Shown here: one piece after another, positions 59,085-64,000 of the stretch
How positions within the stretch are numbered: position 1 is the stretch's first letter
Layout of the letters: every line of letters starts with the position of its first letter
Virus record (IMG/VR): IMGVR_UViG_3300036770_005287
Span: 21,033-85,032 of that record
Direction: 5' to 3' (one strand)
DNA: 64,000 nucleotides
Source: a virus
Notes under the pieces: generated by a model
The model's database searches: none
Seen by the model: only the letters and a program-made list of their open reading frames with translations
Told to the model about the DNA's origin: nothing
Position numbers and translations under genes: made by a program

Positions 59085-59375
59085 ATGCGGATATCAGCAA
59101 CACAGAAAAACACCTTGATAGCCCTGTATGCATTGGAGCAGCACGGCAGGATAAGACCAATCCCGTCAGTGGATTTGCTCAAAATGGTCAACCGGGGCCG
59201 CGAGGCCGCCGGCGAACTGCCTGCTTATGCCACAAACTTCAGAGCAGGCTGCCACACGATGGTAGAAAATAAGCTGATTGATAAATACAGGTCACAATCC
59301 CTGCAGCTGGCGTTTAAGTTGACAGACACCGGGCGGCCACTGGCTGAGCGCTATTTCAACGAGGCGAAATCATAA
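59085..59375 (+). CDS. Small winged-helix-like protein, 96 aa
   Basis: ATG with AAGGAAAT upstream. MRISATQKNTLIALYALEQHGRIRPIPSVDLLKMVN and FRAGCHTMVENKLIDKYRSQSLQLAFKLTDTGRPLAERY read as a winged helix like those of PadR/MarR-related phage regulators. Its operator may be the inverted repeat at 58998. Confidence 0.6.
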   Translation: MRISATQKNTLIALYALEQHGRIRPIPSVDLLKMVNRGREAAGELPAYATNFRAGCHTMVENKLIDKYRSQSLQLAFKLTDTGRPLAERYFNEAKS

Positions 59376-59399
59376 AAAAAGGCCGCGCTATGGCGGCCT
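59373..59399 (-). terminator. Terminator of the tail-fibre operon
   Basis: AGGCCGC and GCGGCCT pair around GCGCTAT region; T7 on the minus strand. It ends the operon of 59420-64000. Confidence 0.8.
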
Positions 59400-59419
59400 A
59401 ACCCCTTTTCAGGTGCTTA

Positions 59420-59770
59420 TTATCCAACTTCATCGGGCTCAATGCTCTGCGCGCAGTGATTGCGCTGGCGGATCACCAGGTAAAACAGCCCATCAATGAC
59501 TTTTTCAGCAAACTGATACCCTTCCCGGCCGCGCCTGGCGTGATAGCCGACACGGCCGGAAATCGTATGGTCAGGATTGCCACGAAAAACAGTGTTGACG
59601 TACTGATCAGACGATACCCAGAGGTCAAAGGCATAGCCGCGCAAACCTTTAAACGGCTGAGCCAACAGCGTCACAAAAAGACGCCACCAGCCCGTAACAG
59701 TCAGCAGTGTATCTGCCAACCAGTAAAGCGCGACCGCCAGCAATACGATTGCAGCGTTCACTTTCTTCAT
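59420..59770 (-). CDS. Membrane-anchored structural-module protein, 116 aa
   Basis: An N-terminal span (AAIVLLAVALYWLADTLLTV) is followed by a NPDHTISGRVGYHARRG segment and HCAQSIEPDE, a pattern seen in small conserved proteins of phage tail modules. Function is unknown. Confidence 0.6.
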   Translation of the reverse strand: MKKVNAAIVLLAVALYWLADTLLTVTGWWRLFVTLLAQPFKGLRGYAFDLWVSSDQYVNTVFRGNPDHTISGRVGYHARRGREGYQFAEKVIDGLFYLVIRQRNHCAQSIEPDEVG

Positions 59771-60237
59771 GCCAGAGCCTTATAAACAACAATGTCCACC
59801 GGCTCAAAGTTCAACCGGAATGGATGATTGTTTTCAATGAGGCTCTTGTTAATGTGATCAGGCGATAATAGGTAGTTGCCGCTTTCGAGCTCAAGCGCCA
59901 GCTCAATCCAGACACCTGTCGGATCACCTGGCACTTGTGCCGGCACGTTAAATATTGACGCCATAAAGTAAATCGGTTTACCGGCTTTGCCGTTCACGAC
60001 TTCAGGCACTGGGCAGGGCAGCTGCGAATCCGGGAATGGGATCACAAGCTCTGCTTGGCCTGGCGGCTGAATGACGTTCTGTAGCCGACCTTTAATCACC
60101 ATGCGGCTACGCTCAGGCACAAAATGCAATCTGCCAGCCTGTTGAGCGCCAGTAATAACACGCTCAACCAGGTTAATCATTGGCGCCAGCTCTACTTGTG
60201 ACGCTACCGGGAAATCAGTTTGGATCACTGTGCTCAT
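59767..60237 (-). CDS. Hypothetical tail-module protein, 156 aa
   Basis: The start at ATG 60237 overlaps the fibre gene stop as ATGA. Beta-rich (RMVIKGRLQNVIQPPGQAELVIPF; PIYFMASIFNVPAQVPGDPTGVWIELALELE). It could be a fibre chaperone or attached subunit. Confidence 0.55.
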   Translation of the reverse strand: MSTVIQTDFPVASQVELAPMINLVERVITGAQQAGRLHFVPERSRMVIKGRLQNVIQPPGQAELVIPFPDSQLPCPVPEVVNGKAGKPIYFMASIFNVPAQVPGDPTGVWIELALELESGNYLLSPDHINKSLIENNHPFRLNFEPVDIVVYKALA

Positions 60238-61415
60238 TAAGAAATCCTCACATAAGCAATGAGTTGTCGCCAAGCCTCAAGTGCGTAAGAGTCATGTGTC
60301 ACTTGGACTGGATAGCCCGCAAAAGGCGATAAATTAGCCTTAAAGAAATAAATAGTCCCAGTGCCATTACCATCAGATGCGATGAGTGAACCGTTCCTCA
60401 GTTTTTTGACAAATCTGAGCGACATATTCACACTTGGTCTTGGGTATAAATACGAAACACTGGAAAGGTCTTTCGTTCTCACCACCGCAGTGGAATTAAC
60501 CCAATAAAAATAGCCGTTATGTTTTGTCCATTTTGCTTGGCTCCCGCCAAAACTAGGCCCCATATTTAAAGTAAGCGTCGCCCAAGACAATCCATCTGAT
60601 GATGAAAGTGCTACGCCGCCGCCACCAACATAAAATTTTGATGTATCAGCATCATAGTATACGCCGTTGATAGCGGAAATCGCCCCTGTAATAGCTCTCT
60701 GAGTCCACGTCGAACCATCTGCTGGTGCTGTGACACACACACCTTGAGCGCCTACTGCGACCCATGTGTTATTACCAAAATCTACCGAGTAAAATTGCTG
60801 CCCGGACAACGCTGACGGTATCGCTCTTGATGTCCACGTTATCCCATCAGGGGATGTGAAAATAATTCCCATCCCCGTCGCAACAAACATCGAGCCATTC
60901 CACTTCACGTCATAAAAAGGGTTCGTGGTTTGCCCGGTAGCGCGCTGAGTGTAGGTAATGCCGTCAGTTGTTGTGGCAATTAAACCCCCAGTGCCCACCA
61001 AGACAAATTTACCGGCACCATAATCTACGGCGTTAAAACAGTGGCCATTCATGCCACTAACTGCAGACTGCTGTTCTGTCCAACTAGCACCGTTATCATT
61101 TGAGCGCAAAACACGAGGATTGACACCGCTGATTAAGTTCTCTGTCATCAGAATCGTGTTGCCGTTCGACTGCGCATCTGTAATGGTGTCGTTATACTGA
61201 GTGTTGAAAAATGATTGACGAGTCCAATCAGAACCCACGCTTTCAGCCCAAATCGCCGCATCGAATTTCGCAGGATCTGTTTCCACGTGCCCTGTACGTA
61301 AAAATCGCTGGCCTTTTGATACAAAATCGACCGGGAAAGCGTTTGGAAAAAAGTGAGTGCCGCCAATTGGCACGCCGCCACCACCGCCACTGCCTGTTAA
61401 ATTTGCTTCACTCAT
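60237..61415 (-). CDS. Tail fibre protein with beta-propeller (BNR-like) repeats
   Basis: 392 residues. Repeated (S/T)-x-DG-x-(S/T)-W motifs (SNDNGASWTEQ, TTDGITYTQR, SPDGITWTSR, SADGSTWTQR-like, SSDGLSWATL), each followed by a YD/FN-G-x-(F/W)-V-V strand, give about six blades of a sialidase/BNR-type propeller. An early glycine tract, GSGGGGGVP, links to the next part. It is likely a receptor-binding or sugar-binding fibre domain. Confidence 0.75.
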   Translation of the reverse strand: MSEANLTGSGGGGGVPIGGTHFFPNAFPVDFVSKGQRFLRTGHVETDPAKFDAAIWAESVGSDWTRQSFFNTQYNDTITDAQSNGNTILMTENLISGVNPRVLRSNDNGASWTEQQSAVSGMNGHCFNAVDYGAGKFVLVGTGGLIATTTDGITYTQRATGQTTNPFYDVKWNGSMFVATGMGIIFTSPDGITWTSRAIPSALSGQQFYSVDFGNNTWVAVGAQGVCVTAPADGSTWTQRAITGAISAINGVYYDADTSKFYVGGGGVALSSSDGLSWATLTLNMGPSFGGSQAKWTKHNGYFYWVNSTAVVRTKDLSSVSYLYPRPSVNMSLRFVKKLRNGSLIASDGNGTGTIYFFKANLSPFAGYPVQVTHDSYALEAWRQLIAYVRIS

Positions 61416-62287
61416 AATTGTTTCCAGACTCCGCTTTTACGCCGAAAGAAAAACCAAACGCCGACCGCTGCCAGGTTGGCTGTGTCGTGGTCGCCTTCAG
61501 TTGTTTTGATAAGTTCGCCGGCAGGCGCCAGCAAACGGCATTTGTTAGAACTCGACAGCACCAACTCCCGATCTACCATCACCTGCAGCACTGAGCCCTC
61601 AGGCGCTGCCGGCAGCTGTAGGTCCTTAAATCCATCAAAAATCAGCATGCCGCTTTCAGGTGCGGCAGTGACATCAGTACTGCTTTGTGAGATCGGGTTC
61701 TTTTTGGCTTGCTCCTCCAGCTGCGCGGTTGTGGCATAGCTGCCGGCAGGCTGATACCGTGCGTCCGCTTGCGCAAATGTAGGGCTATTGAGCAGACCGC
61801 CGAGCTGGCGCGTTGCGGTACTGATATGGGCCGGCAGCATGTTGCCGGTTGCAGGCAAATTGACCGTGCAAATGATGACGTGGTGCGCCAGAACGTTTGC
61901 CACCGGAATGACTTTAATGGCCGCGGCATCGACTGCGGCGTTTTTGTCGATTTGCTTGGTCAAAAGACCGTGCTGTGAAATCGCTTCAATGACTACTGCC
62001 ACGTTTTGACTGCGCGGAATAACGACATCGACAGGCTTTTGACCGATGACTGTGATCACCTGGCCGTCGCGCTCAATTGCTGCTGAGTTTGGATTAGTCG
62101 GACAGATGCGCAGCGTTGTTGCCGCGGTAATGCTGAAATCAAAGCCCCGGTAAATACCCGCCGGCACAATACCGAAGAACTTCCTGTTAAAGCTAACACT
62201 GCCCATTTCCTCAAGATATTGAGTGTCCGCCAGCAGTGGGTAATTCGCTAATTCCGCTGGCGTTGGCGGATTCGTTACTGTTGTCAT
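61412..62287 (-). CDS. Tail-fibre-associated structural protein, 291 aa
   Basis: Starts MTTVTNPPTPAELANYPLLADTQYLEEMGSVSFNRKFFGIVPAGIYRGFDF, a beginning seen in fibre/collar proteins. The centre has QADARYQPAGSYATTAQLEEQ, a typical phage fibre linker, and the end (GVWFFFRRKSGVWKQL) is beta-rich. It overlaps both neighbours by ATGA. Confidence 0.7.
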   Translation of the reverse strand: MTTVTNPPTPAELANYPLLADTQYLEEMGSVSFNRKFFGIVPAGIYRGFDFSITAATTLRICPTNPNSAAIERDGQVITVIGQKPVDVVIPRSQNVAVVIEAISQHGLLTKQIDKNAAVDAAAIKVIPVANVLAHHVIICTVNLPATGNMLPAHISTATRQLGGLLNSPTFAQADARYQPAGSYATTAQLEEQAKKNPISQSSTDVTAAPESGMLIFDGFKDLQLPAAPEGSVLQVMVDRELVLSSSNKCRLLAPAGELIKTTEGDHDTANLAAVGVWFFFRRKSGVWKQL

Positions 62288-62712
62288 AGTACTGGCCGTC
62301 CAAAATCTAAGATGAATTCAACGGAAACACCGGTCGTTGACGTGACTGGCGTTGGCAGTGTTACTAACAATGCGATGACTCCGCCTGCTCTATCCAAGAC
62401 GTAGCATGCCGACCAGGTTTGTGAGACTCCAGCAGGCAATGCATGTTTGGGAATGCTGGCTTGCACCAGCACCTGGTCGGTGGCTTCGTCGTATGTGTAG
62501 CTGGCATTAGACAAATAAAACTGACCCGTGATAGAGGGTACATCGTTAGGTAGAGTGGCTAAAACAGACGGTTGGCCATCAACTATTTCTGTATAGCCAT
62601 TCCCCCAAGCCATTTGTCCAAACCCAAAAAACGGAGTAGGAGCGATGGCTGACTTGGCCCGTTGCTCAAAAAAACGATCAAGCAAATGGCCTTTTTGTAT
62701 AATTTGAGGCAC
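62284..62712 (-). CDS. Tail-fibre module protein, 142 aa
   Basis: MPQIIQKGHLLDRFFEQRAKSAIAPTPFFGFGQMAWGNGY followed by strands ending VSVEFILDFGRPVL. This resembles the fibre-attachment proteins found before tail fibres in myophages. It is first after a dispersed element. Confidence 0.6.
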   Translation of the reverse strand: MPQIIQKGHLLDRFFEQRAKSAIAPTPFFGFGQMAWGNGYTEIVDGQPSVLATLPNDVPSITGQFYLSNASYTYDEATDQVLVQASIPKHALPAGVSQTWSACYVLDRAGGVIALLVTLPTPVTSTTGVSVEFILDFGRPVL

Positions 62713-62749
62713 GTCAAGTCCTTAATTAATTGGTGAAAATAAAAACTGT

Positions 62750-62766
62750 TTAACGTTAGTATAATT
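62750..62766 (-). promoter_or_regulatory. Dispersed regulatory element, copy 11
   Basis: Minus-strand TATACTAACGTTAAACAG; one mismatch in the left half. It lies in the only gap of the fibre operon, facing 62712. Confidence 0.6.
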
Positions 62767-62789
62767 AAAGCGTTTTTTAGACACGCCGA

Positions 62790-63044
62790 CTAATACGTAG
62801 GCCCATTTACTGCACCGACCGCCGCTGCCAGTAGAGATTCAAACTGCTCTTTGCTATCAAACTTGTACCTGAACACGTCAGGATCAGGAACTCCGGCAAA
62901 ACCGTGTGCAGGACTACTAGGCGTCACAAGAAATTGTTCAGCGCCGACAATCCTTTGCAAACTATCTACGTGCCACCCATCGCGTGCGACCGGGTTTTCT
63001 TGATCTGTTCTATCGTAAATTAAACCAATTTCCACAAAATCCAT
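62790..63044 (-). CDS. Hypothetical protein, 84 aa, fibre region
   Basis: ATG with GGGGG upstream. MDFVEIGLIYDRTDQENPVARDGWHVDSLQ. No family is recognised; a fibre assembly chaperone is possible because it follows a large fibre gene. Confidence 0.5.
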   Translation of the reverse strand: MDFVEIGLIYDRTDQENPVARDGWHVDSLQRIVGAEQFLVTPSSPAHGFAGVPDPDVFRYKFDSKEQFESLLAAAVGAVNGPTY

Positions 63045-63063
63045 AACGCCCCCGTGATGATGT

Positions 63064-64000
63064 TCATTTTGTTAGCACCTGTAATTCTTCCGCCGTTAGT
63101 GAGCGAGGCCAGTAGATTAGATATTCTACTTGTCCATTTAGCATTTCGATTCCTGAAGCACCTGCTGAGCCAATGTAAATCTGCGTCATATTTGCTGGTG
63201 CGCTGCCAGATGTATCGTTTAGCACCGCTTTACCGTCTTCATAGCCGACAAAGGAGTTTTCTTTCCAACTAAAGCCGAACACGTTGCGCAATCCACTGGT
63301 TTTTTGCCCGGATGATGCGTTTGCTACAGCAATGCCATTTGTCACCGCCGCGAACTGCGTACCGTTTGTTGACTCGTTACGCCGAACAAGAATACGGTTG
63401 TTTTCAGTGCCATCGCTGAGCCTGAATGCGGACTGATTCTGGCCGGAGACAGGGCCGATACCGCGACAAGCACAAACTATAGAGCCTTCGCTGCTTGCTG
63501 GAATTGTTAGTACTGCAATATCTTTGCTGGCTGTCACCGCAGTTGTTGTGGTTGGAACGTAATCACCCGGCTCTGTACCCACCCGCAGCTGTGGAGTTTC
63601 GTGGATCACTGTGCCAGTTGCATCGCTAAAACATCCTAAACCCACACGCACATTGTAAGATCCGCCTGCGCTTGTTGTGAATGTAATGGAGTAAACCCCA
63701 CTTGATGTGATATCGCTACCATTAAGAGATAATGCACCTGTCGGTGTGTCTGAAGTAGTTACGGCAATAACCTTATCGGTGACAGATGTTCCCGCTGCGA
63801 AGTACGCGCTGAGCGTGTAAGTTGTTGCAGCAGCTAACGTGACTGCTTGAGAATAGTATTCTCTTTGCGCAATTCCGCTTTGCGTAGTGCGAACTGCCCC
63901 CGCGAACCGTGGGCTTGCTGCTGTAGTGGTAACACCGGTTGTTGCGCCCATATTCCAGCCGGTTGGCGGCGTTTCGCCGTTTGCGCCGGAGTATACAGTA
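63064..64000 (-). CDS. Partial tail fibre protein with C-terminal LamG-like domain
   Basis: The frame runs in from beyond the right edge (it is open through 64000), so the N-terminus is missing. At least 312 residues: repeated beta-sandwich strands (YTLSAYFAAGTSVTDKVIAV; GGSYNVRVGLGCFSDATG) and then a LamG/concanavalin module ending in GQVEYLIYWPRSLTAEELQVLT, a common end of phage fibres and surface-binding proteins. It is probably a receptor- or glycan-binding fibre. Confidence 0.8.
   Translation of the reverse strand, partial: TVYSGANGETPPTGWNMGATTGVTTTAASPRFAGAVRTTQSGIAQREYYSQAVTLAAATTYTLSAYFAAGTSVTDKVIAVTTSDTPTGALSLNGSDITSSGVYSITFTTSAGGSYNVRVGLGCFSDATGTVIHETPQLRVGTEPGDYVPTTTTAVTASKDIAVLTIPASSEGSIVCACRGIGPVSGQNQSAFRLSDGTENNRILVRRNESTNGTQFAAVTNGIAVANASSGQKTSGLRNVFGFSWKENSFVGYEDGKAVLNDTSGSAPANMTQIYIGSAGASGIEMLNGQVEYLIYWPRSLTAEELQVLTK

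Overview
The window reads as about 64 kb of a large temperate phage or phage-plasmid related, distantly, to coliphage P1. It has the P1 pairing of a PacA/PacB-like terminase with a cluster of TGATCA hexamers next to pacA, a 570-residue P1-type portal, DarA-, DdrB- and DarB-like antirestriction/polyvalent proteins, a ParA/ParB partition operon of the plasmid type, a LydA-like holin candidate, a spanin pair and several toxin-antitoxin modules. GATC clusters, a host-like SspA protein, RdgC and an oligoribonuclease point to a Dam-positive gammaproteobacterial host. The exact genus cannot be read from the sequence. Both ends of the window cut through structural genes, so this is an internal piece of a larger genome; major capsid and tail sheath genes are not seen.

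Layout. 1-6466 (minus): tail/baseplate-type structural operon, including a 14-copy repeat protein and a SWIM zinc protein. 6692-8537 (minus): two small genes, a YefM-YoeB module and a compact tyrosine recombinase, followed by a lox-like inverted repeat. 8922-12430: small accessory genes (possible nuclease, XRE regulator operon, two unknown plus-strand genes). 12441-18377 (minus): packaging operon, with an SspA-like protein, large and small terminase, candidate pac site, VRR-NUC nuclease, coiled-coil protein and CxxCxGxG protein. 18534-22608: a HigA-like regulator and a run of small hypothetical genes. 22765-26277 (plus): parA, a zinc-ribbon gene, parB and an oligoribonuclease. 26310-34819 (minus): a dense operon of overlapping small genes with an SNF2-type helicase, a PD-(D/E)XK protein, a HAD phosphatase and an RdgC fused to an FtsK gamma domain. 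34820-36808: GATC-rich inverted-repeat region, a leader with alternative RNA pairings, a HTH replication-type protein and nested spanins. 36819-40224 (minus): membrane protein, head-processing candidate and portal. 40298-47621 (plus): giant DarB and a small partner. 47768-51114: small genes, MazEF-like and HicAB modules, a degenerate integrase. 51147-58941 (minus): DdrB, DarA, holin and papain-like lysis/antirestriction block. 59085-64000: tail-fibre operon.

Two dispersed DNA elements tie the regions together. A roughly 19-bp asymmetric element, TATCCTAACGTTRAAYAGG, occurs at eleven places, nearly all just upstream of operons or between divergent genes, much as C1 operators are scattered over P1. 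A 17-bp perfect palindrome, GATTTACASTGTAAATC, occurs five times, four of them between genes. They are the best candidates for global regulatory sites of this replicon. Many small genes overlap by ATGA or TGATG and appear translationally coupled.
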